Assembly (NCBI GenBank): GCA_033344775.1
Contig: JAWPMT010000005.1
Coordinates: forward strand, 851,501 to 915,500
DNA length: 64,000 nt
Origin: Cytophagales bacterium
GTDB lineage: Bacteria > Bacteroidota > Bacteroidia > Cytophagales > Cyclobacteriaceae
Direction: 5' to 3'
The position numbers were made by a program, and so were the translations under genes. This document shows positions 38,301-45,372 of this stretch, piece after piece. The notes beneath the pieces were generated by a model that worked only from the letters and a program-made list of their open reading frames with translations, was not told where the DNA came from and did no database searches. Within the stretch, counting starts at the first letter, position 1; each line of letters begins with the position of its first letter.

Positions 38301-39444
38301 ACCTGGCATGATAAGGTCTCTCCACATCTTCGGAGTTACGGTATTCTTTGATCAACCCAATATGATTGACCCTAGAAATTCGTCGCAATTTGTAGCCCTG
38401 ATACTCAAATTTTATTGCAGTTTCAGCTCTCTGAAATTCATCTTTATTCAATCGATGGATTCCTTCGGCCACACCCCAACGTTCGACATAATCTCGATAT
38501 ATCCTTACTTTCACTCTGGAATAATCCCAATACCAGCCACCGGCACCAAATAATAAGAATAAAATCGCTGCGACCACCCATTTCAAGGCTTTGGAAGAGC
38601 TACTTTTCTCCTCAACAGGTGCAATGGCCTGGGTAAGGTGCTCTTTGAAGGCTTCGCAGGATTCAAATCTATCTTCTGGGAGTTTCTCGACTGCCTGATC
38701 GATGATTATTTGGACATTATCACTGGCATAAGGATAAAATTCTTTAGCTCTTGGCAATTGTTCCTCCACGATCTTATGATTGATCTCATACTCAGACATG
38801 GTAGTATCATCATATGGTGCCTGGCCTGAGATCATTTGATGCAGCACGACGCCTAAGGCATAGATATCTGACCGAATATCTACACTCTGTCCCTGGACTT
38901 GTTCAGGGCTCATGTACAAAGCGGTTCCCATTTTGGTTCCCACCTTTGTCTCTCCTGGAACGCTTTCTTTGATGATTCGGGCAATCCCAAAGTCGAGGAC
39001 TTTTACTTTCAGGTCTTCAGTGATGAGGATATTAGAAGGTTTAATATCTCTATGAACAATTCCTTGTGCATGTGCATAGGTGAAGGCATCCAACAACTGG
39101 CCAAACATTTCAAGGGTTCTTTCCTCGGGAATGGGTCCAGAGATTTTTCTGATGTATTCATCAAGTGTTTCTCCTCTAACATATTCCATGATAAGGAAAA
39201 CGCCCTCTTCATTCTCAACATAATTCAGGAATTTGACAATATTTTGATGATCAAGAGAAGCCAACAGATTTGCTTCTTGTTCAAACCTTCGTTTGACTTC
39301 TTGATGGTTAGCAAGTCTCGAAGCTAAGACCTTGATCGCGACTTTTTGATCAATATAAGTATTGGAAGCAAGGAATACTTGCCCCATGCCCCCTTGTCCA
39401 ATGAGTTCTTCTATCTGATAGTTCAGTACTTTCTTTCCCTTCAT
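35320..39444 (-). CDS. Membrane Ser/Thr protein kinase with ~22 extracytoplasmic 32-residue repeats
   Basis: A 1374-residue protein. Residues 8-272 are a Hanks-type kinase: glycine loop GQGGMGQVF, K38, HRD at 131-133, DFG at 151-153. One membrane helix spans about 288-306. From residue 457 to about 1160 there are ~22 units of 29-33 residues, the first twelve exactly 32, with consensus YDexGNxxxxxYYDxxxxP...GyaG. The last ~165 residues form a LamG/DUF1080-like beta sandwich (NGWNNLNTSYAKIKNG, LSYYINGTRV). The layout, kinase inside and repeats outside, parallels PASTA-type sensor kinases with a different sensor. It is the last gene of the seven-gene operon starting at 44685. Confidence 0.88.
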   Translation of the reverse strand: MKGKKVLNYQIEELIGQGGMGQVFLASNTYIDQKVAIKVLASRLANHQEVKRRFEQEANLLASLDHQNIVKFLNYVENEEGVFLIMEYVRGETLDEYIRKISGPIPEERTLEMFGQLLDAFTYAHAQGIVHRDIKPSNILITEDLKVKVLDFGIARIIKESVPGETKVGTKMGTALYMSPEQVQGQSVDIRSDIYALGVVLHQMISGQAPYDDTTMSEYEINHKIVEEQLPRAKEFYPYASDNVQIIIDQAVEKLPEDRFESCEAFKEHLTQAIAPVEEKSSSSKALKWVVAAILFLLFGAGGWYWDYSRVKVRIYRDYVERWGVAEGIHRLNKDEFQRAETAIKFEYQGYKLRRISRVNHIGLIKEYRNSEDVERPYHARYFYQSDGKIDFVEVLDDNGKVLYIKDYNQKLNVVTFRQADEFGTELSLAGQSSEMFTDPFLEKEDKGEITRWLLDYDENGFVSRVLYAKIQNELTSDQNGIFGRKIGVDEKGRIRSINYLDREGNLKETQLGFAGKTYEYDLEDNRIRASWIDKEGGLTRNSQGHSYEVVYYDEYGNPIREEYYDDEDNPMITEVGIFGWESAYDENGNELYHFYLDTEGKRAASNNGVAGQRYEYDEFGNTTSTVYYDAQGQITYSTSGIAIITSEYDDKGNISESWFRNPQNELTYSGSGYAGFKIQRDSLGNTIDFRVFDTEKKPSLQRDGTHGYLAKYDERSNVVEFTRIGVDGKPVVGSGNVAITRTRYDQKGNTTQIGYYGESNEPTLSKEGISGIKYEYDNLGHEVSREFLGLDSTLTSGEIGYARVISEYDAKGNKTSVLYHDEDNLPVMQSEGYAGWKAKYDDQGNQTEFARINKDGAYADGYLITKYKYKGGQVVELKYYDQDLKPALNKKQYAGWYANYDEKGQILQKTYIDKDSEATITDDGYSSVSYVYDRNGNITRVSFFNDDLKPTDKNNYGVPVVKMDYDKSGRLISQRYFEANGETKSQNTDGVFESSKAYDPIGRLISESNLRKDGRLAKIEGVAAEKRYEYDAHGNRIKTYYVNQTDQLINAELGYAIARSKFNYRGKVIEESYYNALDQKIRSKEGYHKYLNSFDEKGNLTLISYQNVGGNLVNNSEGYATVNYDYDKSGRNIEISYRDRNNRLSNLKSKGYARSVTAYNGDKLSSKKWYDKSKRLVKSESYDREGELLYVAYSPSPGKTMRTYVSGKIEFDILDGFTSNRNGWNNLNTSYAKIKNGKCTLVGTDEFRAITSDDFFIKTKNFVIETKLKITEKSNDGHIGVAWLMGNKWSRFFIGEKQFYTEESKWKTTSVLRSRNYNLLKVVVQDGKLSYYINGTRVLSDHNNNLEINKSLAMTAYSSTAEIDYVRVSTVME

Positions 39445-39467
39445 GGTTCTAAGACATTTTAATAGTG

Positions 39468-40793
39468 TTAAGTCGGTTTATATTCATAGTAAAGCCAGGT
39501 TAAAAACAGGTACAGTGCAAACCCGATAAAAGACAGAATACCTGACAACTTTGCTTCTTTTACATGACGATTATACCAGGTGTAATACCTTACCCATCCG
39601 ATGATGGGGATCAATAAACAAATAGCTAAATCAAAGAAGGACTTCTCTTTTTCTGTTTTGGTATTTCTATGAATAGATGAATGATTCGGAATTCTACTCG
39701 AATTATCAAAACAGCCCTCAATTTTTGACCAGGGAAGTTGCACTTTCCCTGCCAGGAAAATCTTGCTATCAGGACCAATTTCGCAACGCCGATGCACATA
39801 TTGATTATTGTCGATAATCGTACCATTGCTACTGTTATCGCGCAAGTAATAGTGGATACCATCAAACGTGATTTCTGCATGGAATCGACTTACAGAATTT
39901 TTATCGTCATTCACCGTAATATTGCAGGAGTCATCCCGGCCTACAGTAACTTTTGCTAAGTCGTCAGTTGTTTCGGAGCTCCCTTCTCGAAAATTTAATG
40001 CGTCAAGGAACGATCTACAATCCTGAAATCTCCTGGTCATGTTTTTGTCTGTGGCCCGATCAACAATGGATTGGATGTGATCAGAAACAAAAGGATACAA
40101 ATCCCTCATTCTGGGTAACGGCTCATTGATGATTTTCTTCATCAATTCATACTCCGAAAGTGTCTTAAGGTCATAAGGCGGTTTGCCGGTGATCATATAG
40201 AACAGCGTGACACCAAGAGAATAAATATCTGTGCGGTTATCAATGGTCAGTCCCTTAGTCTGTTCAGGGCTCATAAATGTTACTGTACCTAAAACCGCAC
40301 CCACCCTGGTCCTCTTCGAATCAAATGCTTTTGCCACGCCAAAGTCAATGATCTTCACACTCATATCTGTACCAATGAGGATATTGCTGGGTTTTATATC
40401 ACGATGAATGATATCCTTCTGATGAAAGTACCCTACAGCGGCAAGAATCTGACTGAAAATCTCATTTGCTTTTACCTCCGGAATGGGACCAGATTGTTCA
40501 ATGATGTGAGAACTCAAAGGCATGCCATCACAATATTCCATAACCATGTATAGCCTGTTGGCAGTTTCTACTACTTTGTAGATCCTTATTACATTGGGAT
40601 GATTAAGCTTTTTAAGTGTCTCCGCTTCAGCCAAAAATCGAATGCGATATTCTTCGACATGAACAAACTTTGAGTACAATTCCTTGATGGCATATTCTGC
40701 TTTATTCACGTCACTTCGAACGTGGTAAACTCGTGCCATTCCTCCTTCACCAAGGGTGCTTAAAATTTCGTACTTCCCAATTTTAGCTTCCAT
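39468..40793 (-). CDS. Ser/Thr protein kinase with FHA domain and two membrane helices
   Basis: A 441-residue protein. The kinase domain (8-265) has GEGGMARVY, K37, HRD at 130-132, DFG at 150-152 and MSPEQ. An FHA domain covers about 281-350 with the phosphothreonine-binding GRDDSC, SRFHAE and SSNGT motifs all intact. Two C-terminal helices (387-403, 417-435) tether it to the membrane. The FHA domain could bind its own or the second kinase's phosphorylated products. It starts 7 bp after the PP2C gene ends, and 23 bp separate it from the giant kinase gene. Confidence 0.9.
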   Translation of the reverse strand: MEAKIGKYEILSTLGEGGMARVYHVRSDVNKAEYAIKELYSKFVHVEEYRIRFLAEAETLKKLNHPNVIRIYKVVETANRLYMVMEYCDGMPLSSHIIEQSGPIPEVKANEIFSQILAAVGYFHQKDIIHRDIKPSNILIGTDMSVKIIDFGVAKAFDSKRTRVGAVLGTVTFMSPEQTKGLTIDNRTDIYSLGVTLFYMITGKPPYDLKTLSEYELMKKIINEPLPRMRDLYPFVSDHIQSIVDRATDKNMTRRFQDCRSFLDALNFREGSSETTDDLAKVTVGRDDSCNITVNDDKNSVSRFHAEITFDGIHYYLRDNSSNGTIIDNNQYVHRRCEIGPDSKIFLAGKVQLPWSKIEGCFDNSSRIPNHSSIHRNTKTEKEKSFFDLAICLLIPIIGWVRYYTWYNRHVKEAKLSGILSFIGFALYLFLTWLYYEYKPT

Positions 40794-40800
40794 AAAACCT

Positions 40801-42087
40801 TTAGCTAAATGTTATGATCTGGACAGTGATATTATCTGGTCCACCACCTCTATTCGCCATTTCAATAAGCTTATTGGCTTTTTCCTGTTCTGTACCTTCC
40901 TTTTTCAAAACTCTTTCAATTCGAGCATCTCCTACGACACCTGTCAACCCATCGGAGCAAAGCAAAAAGCTATCTCCTCTTTTCGCTGGAATAGGATTCG
41001 AGGCTAACTCAGGTTCAATGTTCTCTTTGATACCTAAAGCCCTAGTGATCTCATTTTTTCTAGGATGTTGTTCTGCCTCCTCACTGGAGATAATTCCCTT
41101 ATCCACCAATGTCTGTACGAAGGAATGATCCTTCGTCAATCTTTCTAATCGTCTTTTGGAAAGAAGGTAGATCCGACTATCTCCTACATGTGAATAATAC
41201 ACATTAAGACCTTTGATAAGAATAGCAACACATGTTGCGCCCATACCTTTGAACTTAGGGTAATTCCGCGCATATCTAATGATTGCTTCATTTGCGGCAA
41301 TAATTGATTCATAAAGGCCTACCCTTGGGTCCTGAAATACCTTTTTATCCATGTAAGCACAAATGGTCTCTACAGCTAATTGAGCAGCCTTAGCACCTCC
41401 AACATGCCCTCCCATTCCGTCACAAACGAGGTAGAGTTCACCGTTCCTTGTCTCTTGCGATCCGTAATAATCTTCATTTGCTTTTCTAACCTGACCAACA
41501 TGAGTGGCATTTCCTAGTCGATGACCCGTTGGTATGACACTTGAATTTATTTCCTGATCTTCTTCATCCTTGGTCAATTTCGTCTTCTTTTTCATATGGT
41601 GTCTGCTTACCACGATCAAAGTCAAAATCAACAAAATCAAGGCGATCCCCGCAATCAATATTGGTGTTTGGTATTTACGAATGAAAGGCATCAGGTCTTC
41701 TATAAATTCATCCGGGCCTTCCGCTTCGCTATTTTCCGTGAGTTTGTCAGTTCTCACAAAGAAATAGTTATTTCTCAGGGACTCCAATACTAAACTATCA
41801 CCATTAGAATACGATATCATTTTTATCTCATGTTGTCTTTCAATAAGCTGAATAAGTGTGAGTGTAGTATCTAAACCCAACATGGGGATTTTAATAATCA
41901 AATCAGTTTTTGGCACCTCCACTTCAGGCCTGACCACTCTTGCCTCGTTCAATCTGTGTTGCGTTGAATTAACTTCAAAGGGCCCTTCCTTTTCGTTCGG
42001 TATTTCCTGCCCACTCACGACGCCAAATACCAATAGTTGATAGAGTATCGCTATCAAATAACCTATCTTTCTTTTATGCATTTCCAT
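40801..42087 (-). CDS. Membrane-bound PP2C-family Ser/Thr phosphatase
   Basis: About 428 residues. The ATG at 42087 is chosen; a GTG at 42090 overlaps the stop of the preceding FHA gene. A signal peptide (about 1-27) and a periplasmic region of ~110 residues are followed by a helix at 142-162 and a cytoplasmic PP2C domain from about 190. Metal ligands are in NEDYYG, VCDGMGGHVGG, SDGLTGVV and GPDNITVQ. It would dephosphorylate the targets of the two operon kinases; the periplasmic part may sense an envelope signal. Confidence 0.9.
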   Translation of the reverse strand: MEMHKRKIGYLIAILYQLLVFGVVSGQEIPNEKEGPFEVNSTQHRLNEARVVRPEVEVPKTDLIIKIPMLGLDTTLTLIQLIERQHEIKMISYSNGDSLVLESLRNNYFFVRTDKLTENSEAEGPDEFIEDLMPFIRKYQTPILIAGIALILLILTLIVVSRHHMKKKTKLTKDEEDQEINSSVIPTGHRLGNATHVGQVRKANEDYYGSQETRNGELYLVCDGMGGHVGGAKAAQLAVETICAYMDKKVFQDPRVGLYESIIAANEAIIRYARNYPKFKGMGATCVAILIKGLNVYYSHVGDSRIYLLSKRRLERLTKDHSFVQTLVDKGIISSEEAEQHPRKNEITRALGIKENIEPELASNPIPAKRGDSFLLCSDGLTGVVGDARIERVLKKEGTEQEKANKLIEMANRGGGPDNITVQIITFS

Positions 42088-42089
42088 CA

Positions 42090-42596
42090 CTAATCAGTAG
42101 GTGCCAGCATTAAATGAAGGTTGGTACTTCCAATTTGAATGACGTCACGATCACCCAAGACTCCTTCTTCTTTGCTAAATCCGTTAATGTTGGTGCCATT
42201 CGTTGAAAATTCATCTTTGAATCTGCAAAGACCACCTCGGAATAAAATGGTAACATGTTTTCCTGAAATTAAATTATCAGAATCAATGTGTATGTTACTT
42301 GATGCAGCGGAACCTATAACATTCTTGCCTTCATAAAGGTGAAAAACCTTCCCAAGGGGATCCAAATCGTATGTAATCAATACACCCATAAGTTTCTTCC
42401 CATCAGTTATATCCCCACCAAATATCCTGGTATGTTGAGACGGAGCCTTGTCATGCACCGCTTCTTGCATCGGTATCGTTTCTCCTCCATCGTCATTAAT
42501 CGTTGTTTTATCAGAAGGTCGCGGACAGTAGGGACAAACCTCATAGATCTGATTATCGTAAATATGGCCTTGTGGACATTTTGTAGTACTTGTCAT
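42090..42596 (-). CDS. Zinc-ribbon and FHA-domain protein with an altered FHA site
   Basis: A 168-residue soluble protein. The N-terminus forms a zinc ribbon (CPQGHIYDN, CPYCP). The FHA domain covers about 90-165 with SGKHVTILF and STNGTNING. At the position where FHA domains have Gly-Arg the sequence is VIGSAASSNIHI, so the conserved phosphate-binding Arg is Ser. Binding to phosphothreonine may therefore be lost or changed. It sits between the double-FHA gene and the phosphatase gene in the operon. Confidence 0.85.
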   Translation of the reverse strand: MTSTTKCPQGHIYDNQIYEVCPYCPRPSDKTTINDDGGETIPMQEAVHDKAPSQHTRIFGGDITDGKKLMGVLITYDLDPLGKVFHLYEGKNVIGSAASSNIHIDSDNLISGKHVTILFRGGLCRFKDEFSTNGTNINGFSKEEGVLGDRDVIQIGSTNLHLMLAPTD

Positions 42597-42621
42597 ATAC
42601 TCATGAATTTAAAATAGTCAA

Positions 42622-43347
42622 TCAATTGATTCCTTGCTTAATGTCACTCCATTGTAGCTCATACCTCTTCGCAATTAAGATTTCATCAGTGGGTTTGATT
42701 TGCCTGATACCCACAATTTTTTGTCCATTGATGTACACTCCATTACTTGAATTTTCATCCTGAATCTGAATGTCTCCATTTTCGGAATACCATAGGGTGG
42801 CGTGAAGTCTTGAGACATCATTACCACCTATCACGATATCACATTTTGATCCACGACCGATAGTTCTTTTGGTCACGGTTCCCTTGCTTGGGAAGGATTG
42901 AAAATGAGGGGTCCATTCGACTGGGTAGCGACCTACGGAAACCCGATCCGATTTCCGCAGCGATGCTTCATCAATTTTTTGTCCATTGACATACGTTCCA
43001 TTTGTAGAATTCAAATCAACGATCCGAATCTTATTGCTGCGATCCATAGTGATTACGGCATGTTCGTTGGATATTGAAGAGTGGTTCAGGACAATATCAT
43101 TTTGCGGAGATCGACCAATTTTCACTTCTTTGAGGTAAAACCCAATTGTTGATCCTCCACTATAGAAACTCAAATCGGAATTCAAGTTTTGAAGTCTATT
43201 TTCATGGTCATTTCCAGAGGTCAGATAAGTCTTTTCATCTATGAGTAAACCAGTGATTCCCCCACCAGGACAATCAGGAGCCTGGCATATGAAATCCGAA
43301 GTAGGGATCTCGTAGTAAGTATCACACAACATGCAGTAGTAACCCAT
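42622..43347 (-). CDS. Zinc-ribbon protein with two FHA domains
   Basis: A 241-residue soluble protein. A possible zinc ribbon is formed by C5, C8, C21 and C26. FHA1 (about 73-140) has KIGRSPQNDI, SISNEHAVI and NSTNGTYVNG; FHA2 (about 160-232) has TIGRGSKCDI, VSRLHATL and NSSNGVYINGQ. Both keep the Arg (R79, R165), Ser-His and Asn-Gly residues that bind phosphothreonine. It could bridge two phosphorylated partners of the operon kinases. The gene begins 4 bp after the EAD11-like gene ends. Confidence 0.9.
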   Translation of the reverse strand: MGYYCMLCDTYYEIPTSDFICQAPDCPGGGITGLLIDEKTYLTSGNDHENRLQNLNSDLSFYSGGSTIGFYLKEVKIGRSPQNDIVLNHSSISNEHAVITMDRSNKIRIVDLNSTNGTYVNGQKIDEASLRKSDRVSVGRYPVEWTPHFQSFPSKGTVTKRTIGRGSKCDIVIGGNDVSRLHATLWYSENGDIQIQDENSSNGVYINGQKIVGIRQIKPTDEILIAKRYELQWSDIKQGIN

Positions 43348-43351
43348 CAGT

Positions 43352-43732
43352 CTAAGGTTGAAGGTTATCGATGAGTTGAAGAAGATTCTTCTTTACTGAA
43401 GCATGATTTTGCTCGTATACTTCATTAGTAATCAAATTCTTTTCAAGGTCTGATTTCAATGCTAACCATCTTCTTTCAAGAATTTTTGTCCGCTTGGACA
43501 AACTTTCAGAAATATTCTGACCTTCGGTAAGTAGCAAATGAAAAGCTTCCGTTAGATCATAATTTAGAGCCAAGGATTTCAACTTATTGTGAAGAGATTG
43601 CTCCGGTTTGCTTTCATTTTTTTTATCTCCAGGATTATCATTTCCTACTTGATTCGAAATATTACTCACGTGAATATTCGAACTGTTCGAAATACTCAAA
43701 ATTTGACCTTTGTTCTCTTTTTTATCCATCAT
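43352..43732 (-). CDS. Small adaptor with EAD11-like (effector-associated, Death-like) domain
   Basis: A 126-residue soluble protein. Residues ~47-126 match the effector-associated domain 11 pattern: short helices with LTEAFHLLL, then ILERRWLALKSDLEKNLIT and a last helix NHASVKKNLLQLID. EADs are predicted adaptors that recruit effectors such as caspases, TIRs or proteases to conflict complexes. The N-terminus (ILSISNSSNIHVSNISNQV) is a low-complexity, strand-prone segment also common ahead of EAD11. It overlaps the membrane protein gene by 4 bp (ATGA). The assignment is from memory of the family and needs a profile search. Confidence 0.7.
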   Translation of the reverse strand: MMDKKENKGQILSISNSSNIHVSNISNQVGNDNPGDKKNESKPEQSLHNKLKSLALNYDLTEAFHLLLTEGQNISESLSKRTKILERRWLALKSDLEKNLITNEVYEQNHASVKKNLLQLIDNLQP

Positions 43733-44685
43733 GCAGAATGTCTTATTTTATATCTCATACCTGAAATCCTGATACTTCTGGATTTGCTGATATTGATACT
43801 CTGGCTGTTATTGATATTATTGATGATCAGTTGTTTCAATTCCTCAGTCAGAAGATCGTTGGCCTTGGCAAATTCTTCAATTCCCACCATGATTGTGAAG
43901 GTGGCTAACTTAATGTAAGACTCAAGGTCCATCTTCTCAAAAGCGTTGCCCAAGTCATTATTGATCTCACTTCGTATAAAATATTTTCGTAATAACCAGT
44001 GATAAATCCATAGCCAATAGGTCAATGGAGAGGTTACCACGAATAGCAAGACCTGGTGCCAGGCATACTTGTTCCTTAAATGTATCCTGGTATTTATTGC
44101 CAGCTGCTTTCCGACGGTATCTAGATTTACAAAATATGAAATCTGACTGTTCCGCATCGAAACAAGCTTTATTTTCAGGAATAGCCTTGCATCCGATTCT
44201 AAATGACTATCAATGACCTTAACGATCTCCGAGGAGAACCTTTGATTTGTTCCGAAACGAGCTTTTACACTTTGGGAAAGGTGATAATATAAATTTCTAG
44301 CAAGCTCCTCTGAATTTTTACTTAGATTTTTGACACCTATCGGGATAGTTTCATTCTTTAAAAGTTGACCATATCGTTGAAATAATAAGTCATCATAAAA
44401 CCACTCACTTTTGCCTTCTGCATATCCTTTCTCGGCAAAGAAGCAAATCAGCGTAATGATCATAATGATCAAAAAAAGCAGGGTAAGAATGGTCGCTAAC
44501 CAAATTGGAATGAATTCGTTCAGGATTGAGCCTTGGGATCCAATGGCCACATTTGCAATCATAGCATAAATACCAATTGTCGATATCGCGGCCATTACAT
44601 TCTTTATACCATGACGCAATGGACCCAGCAATAATGGAATACACAGAACTATTAAACTCACTAAAACGACGAGGACAGCATTCAT
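43729..44685 (-). CDS. Membrane protein of unknown function, first gene of the kinase operon
   Basis: A 318-residue protein with three N-terminal helices (about 2-20, 29-48, 60-82) and perhaps a fourth near 210-228. Between them lies a soluble helical region. The C-terminus (about 290-308) reads NNINNSQSINISKSRSIRIS, an alternating Ser/Ile/Asn strand-prone tail similar in pattern to the N-terminus of the next gene product. It is not recognised. It is the promoter-proximal gene of seven, so it is probably a membrane platform or effector for the module. Confidence 0.75.
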   Translation of the reverse strand: MNAVLVVLVSLIVLCIPLLLGPLRHGIKNVMAAISTIGIYAMIANVAIGSQGSILNEFIPIWLATILTLLFLIIMIITLICFFAEKGYAEGKSEWFYDDLLFQRYGQLLKNETIPIGVKNLSKNSEELARNLYYHLSQSVKARFGTNQRFSSEIVKVIDSHLESDARLFLKIKLVSMRNSQISYFVNLDTVGKQLAINTRIHLRNKYAWHQVLLFVVTSPLTYWLWIYHWLLRKYFIRSEINNDLGNAFEKMDLESYIKLATFTIMVGIEEFAKANDLLTEELKQLIINNINNSQSINISKSRSIRISGMRYKIRHSA

Positions 44686-45037
44686 AACGGCGAAGTATTT
44701 ATGTCAAAACTAGAATTTGAACTCGCACCGTATTATCGTAGCTTCTATTGATTTTGTATCCCCAAAATTGAGGAGGCCGCAATGGAAATTTCATGATAAT
44801 CAACCAGCGCTACTGAATTATGAAAAGGAAGAATTCTCTTTTTAAGAATGTTATTCAAGGTATGAAAACTGTAGTTTGACGGCTGATTTAAATCCGTACA
44901 AGCACATCCCTTACATATAGGCATTTCAACGAAAGTGTTTTCATGACCTCCTCAGAATTGAGGAATGGAAATCGTAAATACCACCGATTCCATCATTATC
45001 TTTTATCTCTCAAATTTGAAAAAAAACTGATTTAACC
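44686..45037. other. 352-bp divergent intergenic region
   Basis: No gene is seen between the kinase operon and the small acidic gene. It contains the minus-strand -7 box at 44705-44712. AATTGAGGA occurs at 44766-44774 and again at 44956-44964, where it forms the right part of a small palindrome CCTCA-GAAT-TGAGG (44950-44963). These may be regulator sites shared by the two transcripts. Confidence 0.45.
44705..44712 (-). promoter_or_regulatory. Bacteroidota -7 promoter box for the kinase operon
   Basis: On the minus strand 44712-44705 reads TAGTTTTG, a perfect TAnnTTTG box, ending 20 bp upstream of the ATG at 44685. No good -33 TTG is found at the usual 20-26 bp, so an activator may be needed. 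Confidence 0.45.
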
Positions 45038-45262
45038 ATGACAGATTCAATGATTCATCACAGGATGGTTTTCGCACCATTCGAAGAAGTTACTCAAGGA
45101 AATGGTGCCATGCCCGATGACAAAGAGAGACCCGGGGGTCAAATCCCAGAGGAAGATGAAAGTAGCGACCCTGAATCAGAAAGAGGAGGGGGTGGAATTC
45201 CAGAAGGAGATGATGGAGAAGACCCTGATCCCGAGAAACCAGGGGGTGAAATACCAGATTGA
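45038..45262 (+). CDS. Small acidic repeat protein
   Basis: 74 residues. After ~25 ordinary residues (MTDSMIHHRMVFAPFEEV) comes a very acidic part with three similar units: ERPGGQIPEEDE, ERGGGGIPEGDD and EKPGGEIPD, about 18 residues apart. Each unit holds one basic residue directly before the glycine pair. It is not recognised. It precedes the TPR kinase, regulator and caspase genes on the same strand. A caspase or sensor-kinase substrate or ligand would be one idea; nothing in the sequence proves it. Confidence 0.6.
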   Translation: MTDSMIHHRMVFAPFEEVTQGNGAMPDDKERPGGQIPEEDESSDPESERGGGGIPEGDDGEDPDPEKPGGEIPD

Positions 45263-45325
45263 CCCCTTTTAAGTTAAGATCCGAGTAGAGTTTTCCTAAA
45301 ACTTTATCTCGAAAAAAATTGAATG

Positions 45326-45355
45326 GGTTATATTCCAAATAGTCTGAATATAACC
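45326..45355. promoter_or_regulatory. Perfect 10-bp inverted repeat upstream of the TPR kinase gene
   Basis: GGTTATATTC (45326-45335) and GAATATAACC (45346-45355) are perfect inverted arms with a 10-base spacer. The right arm ends 17 bp before the ATG at 45373. One helical turn separates the arm centres' inner edges, as for a dimeric regulator site, and the next-but-one gene is a NarL-type regulator. A leader hairpin is the alternative. Confidence 0.5.
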
Positions 45356-45372
45356 TATTTACGATCTGGCCT

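Noticed and set aside
35320-44685. Kinase, phosphatase and FHA genes as a type VI secretion threonine-phosphorylation pathway
   Set aside because: No type VI structural gene is present in the window, and the repeats and adaptor do not belong to that pathway.
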